This document shows positions 21,671-30,096 of a stretch of DNA of 64,000 bases, piece after piece. A program made the translations under genes and the position numbers. The first letter of the stretch is position 1; every line of letters starts with the position of its first letter. The stretch is taken from the NCBI RefSeq assembly GCF_001528665.1, contig NZ_BBYJ01000030.1, positions 1 to 64,000 of the forward strand. Reading direction: 5' to 3'. The notes under the pieces are model-generated. The model was not told the DNA's origin and searched no databases. It saw only the letters and a program-made list of their open reading frames with translations. The DNA comes from Microtetraspora malaysiensis. Lineage in GTDB: Bacteria; Actinomycetota; Actinomycetes; Streptosporangiales; Streptosporangiaceae.

Positions 21671-22621
21671 TCAACGACCCTGAAATGTGGCCAGCGTGCG
21701 GGCCGCGGGCGTGAGCGCGGCGGCCAGGCGTCGGCGGTCGGGCTCGGGCAGCCCGCCGAGGTCGTCGTCGAGGTCGGCGAGCAGGTCGGCCACCACCTCG
21801 GCGGCCAACTCGGCGGTGCCGGTGGCCGGGCCGAGTTTGCTGCGGGCCGCGTCGACCCGCGGCGGGGTGAGCCGCTCCACCGCGGCCGCCAGCAGCCAGG
21901 CCGGCACTCCCGTCACTCCGCCGGGCGGCGGCACGAACGGCCGGGCGCCGTTGTAGCGGGCGTCCTCGGCGAAGTCGGGATGTTTGACCTTCAGTACCGG
22001 CCGCGGTCCCCGTTCGCCGGTGTCCCAGGAACCGGCGGGCTTGAGGACGTAGCCTTCGGCCCGGTTGCCGGGGAGTTCCGGAAGGCCCAGCATTCCGGGC
22101 ACGAGCGTCGGGAAGTCCACCGTCAGCTCCGCCAGCTTCTGCCGCCGGCCGTGCCCCAGCAGCGGCACGCACTCCAAGCCCACGCCGGACACCAGTTCCG
22201 CCAGCTCGGCGCGGCTCATCCAGCGTGGTCCCGACGGTGTCTCGACGGCGCCGTCGAAAGCCAGCCATATCAGGTCAGGGCTGTACCAAACGCCGGTCTG
22301 CACCGGGCCAATGTCCTCGACCGGCGATACCCGCGGGTGCGGATAGCCTCCGCCCGCCAGCTCCCCGTACAAGATCACGTTATGTCCGGCGGCCCGGGCC
22401 GCTGCCGCCGCCGCTGTCGCCAGCACCGGCCACAGGCGCGTCAGCCCGAAGAATGTCTCCAGCCGATCCTCGCCCAACAGCCCGCGCCGTCCGGCCGCCC
22501 GCGCGGTACGGCCGTCGCTGACCAGCGCGAGATGCGCACCGTGCACCTTCTCCTCGGCCACCCAGCTCCCGCCGGGCAACGTCCCGTCGCCGAACCGCTG
22601 CGGGATCTTCGGGTACCACAC
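21671..22621 (-). CDS. Rnl2-type ATP-dependent RNA ligase
   Basis: 316 residues. It has nucleotidyltransferase motif I EEKVHGAH with the adenylated Lys25, motif IV RAEGYVLKP and motif V KVKHPDF, matching T4 RNA ligase 2-type enzymes that seal 3'-OH and 5'-phosphate ends. GTG 22621 is chosen since GGAGGT lies 7 bases upstream; a TTG 69 bases earlier has no such site. The C-terminal third is helical and unlike T4 Rnl2. Its 3' end faces archease, 42 bp away, so two chemically different RNA ligases adjoin. Confidence 0.87.
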   Translation of the reverse strand: MWYPKIPQRFGDGTLPGGSWVAEEKVHGAHLALVSDGRTARAAGRRGLLGEDRLETFFGLTRLWPVLATAAAAAARAAGHNVILYGELAGGGYPHPRVSPVEDIGPVQTGVWYSPDLIWLAFDGAVETPSGPRWMSRAELAELVSGVGLECVPLLGHGRRQKLAELTVDFPTLVPGMLGLPELPGNRAEGYVLKPAGSWDTGERGPRPVLKVKHPDFAEDARYNGARPFVPPPGGVTGVPAWLLAAAVERLTPPRVDAARSKLGPATGTAELAAEVVADLLADLDDDLGGLPEPDRRRLAAALTPAARTLATFQGR

Positions 22622-22747
22622 GGTTCTGACCTCCGTTCCGTGCCCGGACACTTCGGCGGGCAGTTTCGCCGACGCCCACCTGGAGATCAATTCATTTTCC
22701 GGCTCCGAATCGCCGTTCCCGATCCAGCGATGACGTAGCCGCCGCCC

Positions 22748-23266
22748 TCACCGACGAACAGGGCGGTGGTCCCCTCCCGTACGGCGCAGCCCGATCCGGA
22801 ACGGAGAGGCGGGGCCCGCGGGCCGAACGGCGAGCAGGATGAGGACCGCGTAGGTCATCTGGTAGGCGTTCACGCCGAGGTTCCACCCGGCCGCCGGCTC
22901 CCACACCTCCCAGCACCGGGCGCCGACCGTGGACAGGTCGTACGCGATGAACGCCGGCTTGAGAAGGGCCGGGAGCAGCACGTACACCGCGACGACGCGG
23001 GCCACGACCCGGCTCGGCCGTCTCCCCCGGGTGATCAACCACAACGCGAAGGCGAGCGGGACGACGACGAAGTTCCATCCCAGGAACGACGCCCAAGCCG
23101 ATGACGGGTAGACCTCGGTGTGGAAAATGTGGGCCGGACAGGTGGGCGGATTGATCAGCATGTAGCTACTGATCAGCATCGACTCCGGGAGCAGTCGCAG
23201 CGCCAGGGGCAACAGCGCCATCGCGGTCGCGACCGTCCAGAGCCGGAACCCGCGTGACCGCCACAT
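22748..23266 (-). CDS. Four-helix membrane protein, function unknown
   Basis: 172 residues with about four hydrophobic segments. Between the first two is a loop with paired Cys and aromatics (PTCPAHIFHTEVYPSSAW) likely outside the cell. A C-terminal tail is basic. ATG 23266 is preferred, with GAGGAG 10 bases upstream; a GTG at 23287 is possible. No family recognised. It is divergent from the ABC exporter operon; 200 bp lies between. Confidence 0.7.
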   Translation of the reverse strand: MWRSRGFRLWTVATAMALLPLALRLLPESMLISSYMLINPPTCPAHIFHTEVYPSSAWASFLGWNFVVVPLAFALWLITRGRRPSRVVARVVAVYVLLPALLKPAFIAYDLSTVGARCWEVWEPAAGWNLGVNAYQMTYAVLILLAVRPAGPASPFRIGLRRTGGDHRPVRR

Positions 23267-23387
23267 GTGAATCCGACTCCTCACCACCCGAAATAGACCA
23301 GGGGCACCTTATCCGCAAAAGGATCCAAATGTAGGGCGTTACGTTTCCGCCCCAACCACTGCCACTCCCCCGGAAAAGCGGCGGCGG

Positions 23388-23411
23388 CACCCATGACGAT
23401 CGTCATGGGTG
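23388..23411. promoter_or_regulatory. Perfect 24-bp palindrome before the ABC/two-component operon
   Basis: CACCCATGACGA (23388-23399) is followed directly by its reverse complement TCGTCATGGGTG (23400-23411). It lies 55 bp before the ATP-binding gene, where an autoregulating response regulator usually binds. The likely binder is the NarL-type regulator at the end of the same operon. Confidence 0.72.
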
Positions 23412-23466
23412 AAGTCACGATTCACGCCACTTATCGGCAAAGAGCGGCGAATCTACTGTCGAAGTC

Positions 23467-24363
23467 ATGGAGAACTCGGCAGTCCTCTTTCACGAGGTGA
23501 GCAAGCGTTTCGGCACGACGCGGGCCCTCGACCACACGAGCTTCACGGTCGGTCGAGGCGAGACGGTCGCCCTGCTGGGACACAACGGCGCGGGCAAGTC
23601 CACCGCGGTCGACCTCATGCTCGGGCTCCGCCGCCCGGACGAGGGCGACATCACCATCCTCGGCACGTCCCCGTCGCGGGCGGTGGCGAGCGGCCGGGTC
23701 GGCGCGCTGCTGCAGACCGGCGGCCTGCCCGACGGGGCGACGATCCGCGACATCGTACGGCTGGCCTGCGGCCTGTACGGCGGGAAGCGCCACGTCGGCG
23801 AGGTCCTGGAGCTGGCGGGGCTGACGGAACTGGCCGGCCGCCAGGCGACCGAGCTGTCCGGCGGCCAGGCGCAGCGGGTGCGGTTCGCCATCGCGGTCTC
23901 CGGCCGTCCCGACCTGCTGTTCCTCGACGAGCCGACGGTCGCTCTCGACGTGGAGGCGCGCCGCGAGTTCTGGGCCGTGGTCCGGGGCGCGGCCGAGGGC
24001 GGCGCCAGCGTGGCCTTCGCCACGCACTATCTGGAGGAGGCCGACCAGTTCGCCGACCGGGTGGTCGTGCTGAGCCACGGCCGGGTGGTCGCCGACGCCA
24101 CCCCCTCCGCGATCAAGGCGATGGCGGGGGGCCGCACGGTCCGCTGCGTGCTCGCCGCGCCGGACCCGCAGCGCCTGCTCGCCCTGCCGGGCGTGGTCGA
24201 CGTGACGATCCACGGAAACGACGTACTGCTCCGCACGGATGACGCGGACCGGACCGTCGAGATGCTCTACACCTCGATCGGCGGCGTACGCGACCTCGAA
24301 GTGACCGGTGCGGGTCTGGAAGAAGCCCTTATCTCCCTCTCGTCGAGGAAGGACCAGTCATGA
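23467..24363 (+). CDS. ABC-2 type exporter, ATP-binding protein
   Basis: 298 residues. Walker A is GHNGAGKST (38-46), the signature LSGGQAQR, Walker B LLFLDEPT. The C-terminal part after residue 215 is the extension seen in DrrA/CcmA-type drug or lipid exporters. It energises the permease encoded next, with which it overlaps by 4 bp (ATGA). The operon then continues into a sensor kinase and a regulator, an arrangement typical of exporters that respond to cell-envelope stress or to antibiotics. Confidence 0.93.
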   Translation: MENSAVLFHEVSKRFGTTRALDHTSFTVGRGETVALLGHNGAGKSTAVDLMLGLRRPDEGDITILGTSPSRAVASGRVGALLQTGGLPDGATIRDIVRLACGLYGGKRHVGEVLELAGLTELAGRQATELSGGQAQRVRFAIAVSGRPDLLFLDEPTVALDVEARREFWAVVRGAAEGGASVAFATHYLEEADQFADRVVVLSHGRVVADATPSAIKAMAGGRTVRCVLAAPDPQRLLALPGVVDVTIHGNDVLLRTDDADRTVEMLYTSIGGVRDLEVTGAGLEEALISLSSRKDQS

Positions 24364-25079
24364 TGTCGTTCATGCGCTTTGAGATCACTCGTACAGCGCG
24401 CAACGTGAAGTACCTGATCTTCCTGATCGCCGTCCCCGTCGGGTTCTACCTGCTCTGGGGACGCCAGAGCGGCGATCAGGACGGCGTGCAGATCTCGGCG
24501 CTGGCGCTGGTCGCGATGGCCGTGTACGCCGCGACGGGCGGAGCGCTCATGGCGGCCGGGGGCGGAGTCGCCGACGACCGGGCCCAGGGGTGGATCCGGC
24601 AGCTGAAGGTCACCCCGCTCAGCGACGCCCAGTGGCTGGCCGGCCGGATCGTGCTCGGCGTCCTGATGGTCCTGCCCGGCGTGGCCGGCGTGTCCCTGGC
24701 GGGGCTGCTCGCCGGCCACGTGCACCTGCCGGCCGGGCGGTGGGCCGCGCTGATCGGGCTGTTGCTCGTCGGCTCGCTGCCGTTCGGGCTGCTCGGCCTG
24801 TTCCTCGGTCTCATCCTGCGGGGCAAGACCGCCCAGCTCGGCATCGTCGTCGTCTTCTTCGCGCTCGCCGTGCTCGGCGGGGTGATCGGAGCGGGCGCCC
24901 TGCCCGGAGTCTGGGAGAAGATCCGGCAGCTCACCCCGTCCTACGGGCTCGTCCAGGGCGGCAACGCGGTGATCGCGGGGCACGCGCCCACGGTCACGCA
25001 GGCCGTCGTGCTGGCCGTCTGGACCGTCGTCGCCGGTGTCGCCGTGATCCTGCGGTGGCGGCAGAGCTCGGGCGCATGA
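24360..25079 (+). CDS. ABC-2 type exporter, membrane protein
   Basis: 239 residues with about six helices. The start is MMSFMRFEITRTARN, then FLIAVPVGFYLLWG as the first helix; the mid loop VADDRAQGWIRQLKVTPLSDAQWLAGR is characteristic of ABC-2 permeases. It forms the channel with the upstream ATPase. ATGA overlaps link it to both neighbours. Substrate unknown. Confidence 0.9.
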   Translation: MMSFMRFEITRTARNVKYLIFLIAVPVGFYLLWGRQSGDQDGVQISALALVAMAVYAATGGALMAAGGGVADDRAQGWIRQLKVTPLSDAQWLAGRIVLGVLMVLPGVAGVSLAGLLAGHVHLPAGRWAALIGLLLVGSLPFGLLGLFLGLILRGKTAQLGIVVVFFALAVLGGVIGAGALPGVWEKIRQLTPSYGLVQGGNAVIAGHAPTVTQAVVLAVWTVVAGVAVILRWRQSSGA

Positions 25080-26209
25080 GCGCCGTGTCCGACGGGCCGG
25101 CGGACGGCTCCGCGCAACGGATCACCTCGGTGTGGTCGGCGCGGAGCTGGTCCCGTTTCATCCTGATGATCGTGGCGACGGTCTTCGCCTCGATCGTGTA
25201 CGTGAACGGTGCCCACCCCGCGTGGGCCGTCGCCCTCACCCTCGGGCTCGCCGCGCTGACCGCCGTCCTCGGCGTGGTGGCCCGGGTCGTCCCGGACGAT
25301 CGGGAGAGTCACTGGCTCCTCGCGTTCGGGGCGCTGGTGGTGCTCGCTCTCGGGCTGGTGGCGTGGGGTGGCCCTGAGTGGGCGGTGAATGTCGCCTGGG
25401 CGACTTCGGCCGCGGGATGGAGCCGCAGGAAGCGAAGGAAGCCGCTGATCCTCGGCGTCGGCGCGGTGACCGGGCTGCTCGTCCTCGCGCACGGCGCGGA
25501 CGCCGGACAGGCCGTGATCCTCACCGCGTCCGTCCTGCTGATCGGCATGTTCTCGGCCCAGGCGCGCAGGAGCGCCGAGCTGATCGACGAGCTCCGGGAA
25601 ACGCGTCGGGAGCTGGCCCGGCTCGCCGTACTGGAGGAACGCAACCGCATCGCCCGCGACCTGCACGACCTGGTCGGGCACAGCCTCTCGGTCGTCGCGG
25701 TGAAGACGGAACTTGCCCGCCGCCTGCTCCCCATCGACAAGGAACGGACCGACGCGGAGCTGAAGGACATCGACGCGACCGTGCGCCGGGCCCTCTCCGA
25801 GGTGCGGCAGGCCGTCACCGGCTACCGCCAGCCCACGCTCGCCGCGGAACTGTCGTCCGCCGTCCAGGCAGCGGAGGCGGCGGGCATCGCGTGCACCGTA
25901 CGCGCCCCGGACACCTGGGATCTGCCGGTGCCCGTGGAGGGCCTGCTCGCGTGGACGGTGCGCGAGGGGATCACCAACGTCCTGCGGCACAGCGGCGCGT
26001 CGTCGTGCGTCATCACCGTGTCCGCGGACCCTTCCGTGTCGGTGGAGGTCGCCGACGACGGCTCGGGCGCCCCGGACGGAGGACGTCCGGGCAACGGGCT
26101 CGCCGGGCTGAGCGAGCGGGCCCGCGCCCTCGGCGGGTCGCTCACCGTGGGACGCCGCGACGGAGGCGGCTTCCTGCTGAGGATCGAGGCGCCGAAGGAG
26201 ACACGATGA
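25076..26209 (+). CDS. NarL-type sensor histidine kinase
   Basis: 377 residues. Four or five N-terminal helices (to about residue 155) form the sensor; a short coiled coil (AELIDELRETRRELARLAVLE) leads to the HisKA_3 site RNRIARDLHDLVGHS with His197. The ATP-binding domain has REGITNVLRHS (N box) and VADDGSG, then GNGLAGLSERARALGG. Similar to DesK/LiaS kinases, with little outside the membrane, so the signal is probably in or at the membrane. ATG 25076 overlaps the permease stop. Confidence 0.92.
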   Translation: MSAVSDGPADGSAQRITSVWSARSWSRFILMIVATVFASIVYVNGAHPAWAVALTLGLAALTAVLGVVARVVPDDRESHWLLAFGALVVLALGLVAWGGPEWAVNVAWATSAAGWSRRKRRKPLILGVGAVTGLLVLAHGADAGQAVILTASVLLIGMFSAQARRSAELIDELRETRRELARLAVLEERNRIARDLHDLVGHSLSVVAVKTELARRLLPIDKERTDAELKDIDATVRRALSEVRQAVTGYRQPTLAAELSSAVQAAEAAGIACTVRAPDTWDLPVPVEGLLAWTVREGITNVLRHSGASSCVITVSADPSVSVEVADDGSGAPDGGRPGNGLAGLSERARALGGSLTVGRRDGGGFLLRIEAPKETR

Positions 26210-26814
26210 CGATCCGCATCCTGCTGGCCGAGGACCAGACCATGTTCCGGGGCGCGATGGCGGCGCTCCTGTCGCTTGAACCCGGCTTCGAGGTGGTCGG
26301 CGACGTGGCGCGTGGCGACCAGGTCGTGGGCGCCTGCGAGGCGTTCCGTCCCGACGTGGCGCTGCTCGACATCGAGATGCCCGGCATCGACGGGCTGGAG
26401 GCGGCCAGGCGGCTGCGTACGGCGGTGCCCGAGACGAAGGTCGTCATCGTCACCACCTTCGGCCGGCCGGGCTACCTGCACGCCGCGCTCTCCGCCGGAG
26501 CCAAGGGGTTTCTCATCAAGGACACCCCGATCGAGCAACTGTCGGCCGCGATCAGGAAGGTCGCGGAGGGCGGGCAGGCGATCGACCCGGCGCTGGCCGT
26601 CGCCGCGCTCAGCGAGGGGGCGAGCCCGCTCACGCCGCGGGAGAGGGACGTGCTCGCCACCGCGCGCGGGCACGGGACCATCGCGGACATCGCCCGTGGC
26701 CTCCACCTCTCGGCAGGCACGGTGCGCAATCACCTGTCCGCGGCCATCCAGAAGCTCGGCGCGCGGACCAGGGCCGAGGCCGTGGAGATCGCGGAGCGCA
26801 AAGGCTGGCTCTGA
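26206..26814 (+). CDS. NarL/LuxR-type response regulator
   Basis: 202 residues. The receiver has acidic ED at 9-10, the phosphorylated Asp55 in LLDIEMPG and Lys in FLIKDTP. A LuxR HTH (PLTPRERDVLATARGHGTI, then GLHLSAGTVRNHLS) forms the C-terminus. It should be phosphorylated by the kinase whose stop it overlaps, and bind in front of the operon; the 24-bp palindrome at 23388 is the obvious target. Confidence 0.93.
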   Translation: MTIRILLAEDQTMFRGAMAALLSLEPGFEVVGDVARGDQVVGACEAFRPDVALLDIEMPGIDGLEAARRLRTAVPETKVVIVTTFGRPGYLHAALSAGAKGFLIKDTPIEQLSAAIRKVAEGGQAIDPALAVAALSEGASPLTPRERDVLATARGHGTIADIARGLHLSAGTVRNHLSAAIQKLGARTRAEAVEIAERKGWL

Positions 26815-26930
26815 GCGGCTCACCCACCGCTCAGGAATCCCCGTACGACGTGCCCGAGCGATCCGGCCGTCGAACACCGGGTGCGGCCTCGCCGCGCGCG
26901 GGTAGTGCTCAGCCGCGGTTTTGTCCCCCA

Positions 26931-26959
26931 AATGTGATCACTCATTACTAATGTGATCA
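26931..26959 (+). repeat. Two direct copies of AATGTGATCA before the Cys-rich peptide gene
   Basis: AATGTGATCA occurs at 26931-26940 and 26950-26959, 19 bp apart (nearly two helical turns). The first copy lies within the 8-bp palindrome GTGATCAC. The second overlaps the earliest candidate start codon. A paired regulator site is likely. Confidence 0.5.
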
Positions 26960-27267
26960 ATGTGCGGAAAACGATCATGGCGGCTTTTGCCGCGGCAACA
27001 TTGCTGCTCACCTCCGGCGCCCCCGCCTTCGCGGCCACCAGTACGCATTCGCACACGACCTCGGCCGGCTGGTGTCAGAAAAAGCAACCGTCAGGCAGGT
27101 ACTACTACCTGCACAAGAAACACTGGGACTGCGTCTCGCCCGGCGCCTTCTGTTCCACCGCCCAGCGCAACGCCTACGGATACTCCATGCGGGCCGCCGC
27201 CCACGCCAAGCGATACAAGTGCGTCAGATACCCCAGCAACACCTGGCACTGGAAGCCGAAGCCCTGA
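26953..27267 (+). CDS. Small secreted Cys-rich protein
   Basis: Up to 104 residues. A signal peptide (KTIMAAFAAATLLLTSGAPAFA) ends near residue 28. The mature part of about 76 residues is basic and aromatic with four Cys (GWCQ, WDCV, AFCS, YKCV), which could form two disulfides, and ends in WHWKPKP. Start candidates are GTG 26953, GTG 26962 and ATG 26977; none has a strong ribosome site, and 26953 lies inside a direct repeat. No family recognised; a toxin, inhibitor or wall-associated protein are all possible. Confidence 0.7.
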   Translation: MINVRKTIMAAFAAATLLLTSGAPAFAATSTHSHTTSAGWCQKKQPSGRYYYLHKKHWDCVSPGAFCSTAQRNAYGYSMRAAAHAKRYKCVRYPSNTWHWKPKP

Positions 27268-27292
27268 CCGCTCGCCGACATTACCGACCGGA

Positions 27293-27324
27293 CGGCACCG
27301 CCGCGTTCTCCCTCGGCGGTGCCG
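27293..27324 (+). terminator. Terminator after the Cys-rich peptide gene
   Basis: CGGCACCGCCG (27293-27303) pairs perfectly with CGGCGGTGCCG (27314-27324) around 10 bases; pyrimidine-rich CTCTTCTCTCC follows. It lies 25 bp after the stop. Confidence 0.8.
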
Positions 27325-27534
27325 CTCTTCTCTCCCCGCCCGTCCACAGCGCCCCGCTCACCGTGATCAGGACCGCGGGGCACGGTCGTGGCCCAACCTG
27401 GCGGTGAGCGTGGCCGCCAGGTGGCCGCATCCGGCCATCTGGCCCGCCGACTCGCGGCGGGGACCGGACGGCGGCCACCTGTAGCATGCCGCTGGCCCGA
27501 TCGACCGAGCACCACTCCACAAAAGGAGCGCCTC

Positions 27535-28479
27535 GTGCGAGACATCACCGTATTCAGCGGCAGCGCCCACCCCGAACTCGCGGCCGAAATCTGCGCCCAC
27601 TTGGGAACGCCGCTGCATCCGGTCCAGATCAAGCGTTTCGCCAACGACTGCCTGGAAGTTCAGTTGCAGGCCAACTGCAGAGAACGCGACGTGTTTCTCA
27701 TCCAGCCTCTCGTCCCTCCGGTGCAGGAACACCTCGTCGAGTTGCTCCTGATGCTGGACGCCGCCCGGGGCGCCTCGGCCGCCAGGACGACCGTGGTGAT
27801 GCCCCACTTCGCCTACGCCCGGTCGGACAAGAAGGACGCCCCCCGCATCTCCATCGGCGCGCGCCTGGTCGCCGACCTCCTGGTCGCCGCGGGGGCGAGC
27901 CGCGTGCTCACGATGACCCTGCACTCGCCCCAGGTCCACGGATTCTTCAGCGTTCCGGTCGATCATCTGCACGCCCTGCGCGAGCTTGCCGCGCATTTCC
28001 GCCAGTACGACCTCTCCAACACCGTCATCGTCTCCCCCGACCTGGGCAACGCCAAGGAGGCCGCGGCCTTCGCCCGGCTCCTGGGCGTCGAGGTCGCGAT
28101 GGGAGCCAAGCAGCGGCTGAGCGACGACCGGGTCACCATCAGCTCGGTGATCGGCGATGTCACGGGCAAGGACGTCATCGTCCTGGACGACGAGATCGCC
28201 AAGGGCACGACGGTGATCGAACTGCTGGACCGGCTCCGGGAACGCAAGGTCGGCTCGATACGCGTCGCCTGCACCCACGGCCTGTTCGCCGGCGGAGCGG
28301 TCGACCGCCTCGGCAGCCAGTCCGATGTGGCGGAAATCGTCTGCACCAACACGGTGCCGGTCCCGGCGGCCGCGCCCGGTTCCAAGCTCCGCGTCCTGTC
28401 GATCGCACCCGCCCTCGCCGAGGCCATGCGTCGCATCCATGACGGCGAATCGGTCAGCGCCCTGTTCGACGCACCTTGA
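27535..28479 (+). CDS. Ribose-phosphate pyrophosphokinase (divergent paralogue)
   Basis: 314 residues. It should make PRPP from ribose 5-phosphate and ATP. The ATP/phosphate loop has PHFAYARSDKKDAPRISIGARL, and the PRPP-binding loop reads LDDEIAKGTTV where housekeeping enzymes have DDMIDTGGT-like text. SSPDLG-like VSPDLGNAKEA is kept. Start GTG 27535 follows AAAAGGAGCG. The altered PRPP loop and the isolated position, away from glmU or rplY, suggest a second, specialised copy rather than the main enzyme. Confidence 0.85.
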   Translation: MRDITVFSGSAHPELAAEICAHLGTPLHPVQIKRFANDCLEVQLQANCRERDVFLIQPLVPPVQEHLVELLLMLDAARGASAARTTVVMPHFAYARSDKKDAPRISIGARLVADLLVAAGASRVLTMTLHSPQVHGFFSVPVDHLHALRELAAHFRQYDLSNTVIVSPDLGNAKEAAAFARLLGVEVAMGAKQRLSDDRVTISSVIGDVTGKDVIVLDDEIAKGTTVIELLDRLRERKVGSIRVACTHGLFAGGAVDRLGSQSDVAEIVCTNTVPVPAAAPGSKLRVLSIAPALAEAMRRIHDGESVSALFDAP

Positions 28480-28523
28480 CGGCATAAATCACGCCATAGC
28501 GCGGTCCCAGCCATTCAGCCGAG

Positions 28524-28557
28524 GGCCCAGGTCAAGGAGCATCCCTCGACCTGGGCC
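28524..28557. terminator. Shared terminator between convergent genes
   Basis: GGCCCAGGTC (28524-28533) pairs with GACCTGGGCC (28548-28557). TCATATTTCC follows on the plus strand. It lies between the PRPP synthetase and the convergent dehydrogenase and may serve both. Confidence 0.7.
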
Positions 28558-28586
28558 TCATATTTCCCGGAACACCCCGGCCGGGC

Positions 28587-29390
28587 TCAGACCTGCTTGA
28601 GGAACCCGCCGTCGACGGCGAAGTCCGCTCCGGTCGTGCTGGCCGAACGGGGTGAGGCGAGCAGGGCCACCACGTCGGCGACCTCCTGGGGGTCGACCAG
28701 ACGACCGGTCGACAGCTTCATCATTTCGGGCGCCACCTGGTCCATGACGCTGTCACGATCGGTTCCGGCCTGGGCCGCGATGATGTCGGCCGCGCCGCCG
28801 CTCTCGGTCCACCACGCCGTGCGCACCGGGCCCGGCGAAATGGTGTTCACCCGGATGCCCTGGGGAGCGAACTCCTCGGAGAGGGCCTTGGTCAGGTTGT
28901 TGAGTCCCGCCTTGGCGGCGTTGTAGTCGACGTTCATGGGAGCGGGCAGGCGGGCGCTGCCCGAGGAGATGTTCACGATCGAGCCTCCGCCGCGGGCCAG
29001 CATCGGCGTGATGGCCGCCCGGACGGCCCGTACGACCGAGAACAGGTTGAACTCGAACATGACCCGCCAGTCCTCGTCGTTCGGGGCCAGGAACGAGAAG
29101 CGCGGCAGGGCCACGCCGGGCGGCGGCCCGCCGGCGTTGTTCACCAGGATGTCGAGCCCGCCGAACTCGGAAACGGCCCGCTCCACGATGTGCCCGGGAG
29201 CCTCCGGGTCCGTGAGATCGGCCGGAACGTGGACCAGGTCGCCGGTGAGCGCGCCCAATTCGGGGGTGCTCTTCCGCGAGGCGGCCACAACGCGGACACC
29301 CTCGCCCAGGAGAGTGCGCGTGACGGCCAGACCGATGCCCTTGGACGCGCCGGTGACGACGGCGACCCGGCCGGAAAGCTGGAGATCCAT
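28587..29390 (-). CDS. Short-chain dehydrogenase/reductase
   Basis: 267 residues, classical SDR. The cofactor motif is VVTGASKGIGLA (TGxxxGIG), NNAG follows at about residue 87, the catalytic Ser in NISSGSARL and Tyr-Lys in YNAAKAG. The C-terminus has TGADFAVDGGFLKQV. The Arg after the cofactor loop (AASRKS) suggests NADP. The ATG follows GAGGGAAG. Just upstream a 22-bp inverted repeat overlaps a TATAAC element. Substrate unknown; alone on this strand. Confidence 0.92.
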   Translation of the reverse strand: MDLQLSGRVAVVTGASKGIGLAVTRTLLGEGVRVVAASRKSTPELGALTGDLVHVPADLTDPEAPGHIVERAVSEFGGLDILVNNAGGPPPGVALPRFSFLAPNDEDWRVMFEFNLFSVVRAVRAAITPMLARGGGSIVNISSGSARLPAPMNVDYNAAKAGLNNLTKALSEEFAPQGIRVNTISPGPVRTAWWTESGGAADIIAAQAGTDRDSVMDQVAPEMMKLSTGRLVDPQEVADVVALLASPRSASTTGADFAVDGGFLKQV

Positions 29391-29741
29391 ATGTACTTCC
29401 CTCGTCGTGATTTCCGCCCGGAAAAGGCGGACGGTTTCGTTATAAAAACCGTATGAGCGGGCGCGTGACGAGGACCGGCGCGATTCAGACGAATAATTGC
29501 AGCGGAAATCGGACCCGAAATTCTGCGTCTCCGCGCATACGCCTCGAACGCGACGGCGCCGGCTCCGGCTCTGGAACCCCTCATCGCTCTTCTCCCACGG
29601 CGGAGCGGCGACCCGCGCAACGCCTCCGAGCCGGAGAAGTCGCAAGGTCCCGTGCCGTAGGGACCGAAGTCCCTGGGCCGACAGCCGGCACCCCCACAAG
29701 GCTGGGAGAACAGGACATGTCCCATTGGGGGGTGGGATCCG
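29391..29741. other. 351-bp spacer with an SDR promoter/operator
   Basis: ACGGTTT (29431-29437), eight bases, AAACCGT (29446-29452) make an inverted repeat whose centre contains TTATAAC on the minus strand, a likely -10 for the dehydrogenase. A TetR-type repressor would fit. The rest, to 29741, shows no coding frame with normal codon use; it is locally AT-richer (ATAATTG near 29493). Confidence 0.5.
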
Positions 29742-30005
29742 ATGACACTTCACGAGTCCGGTACGGGGAGCACAGCCGAGGAGACGCACCGGCTGACGGT
29801 CGAACTGGACCTTCTCAAGGGCCGGGTGAGCCGCCTGGAGCAGCAGGTCCGGACCCTGGCGGAGGCGAACCTGGCCCTCGCCCGCGGCATGGAGGCGAAC
29901 CCGCTGGAAGAACCCGACCAGACACGCCCCGCGCACAGCGCCCGGCTCGCCCACGAACTGCTGCTCGCCGCCGACCTGGTGCCCCCGAAAGCCGAATCGG
30001 AGTAA
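29742..30005 (+). CDS. Small coiled-coil protein
   Basis: 87 residues. Residues 13-50 (RLTVELDLLKGRVSRLEQQV and on) have a clear heptad pattern, so it probably forms a helical dimer. The rest is acidic and flexible. GGTGGGATCCG precedes the ATG. It is 92 bp before the KdpD-like gene in the same direction and may be co-transcribed. No family recognised. Confidence 0.6.
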   Translation: MTLHESGTGSTAEETHRLTVELDLLKGRVSRLEQQVRTLAEANLALARGMEANPLEEPDQTRPAHSARLAHELLLAADLVPPKAESE

Positions 30006-30096
30006 TCGCCGGTAGTCCGTACCGCCGCACCGGCCGCCGCCCACCGCGGAGCACCGAGCGTGCCGTTCTCCGGGCCCGTCTACGGGCAGGAGGGCA

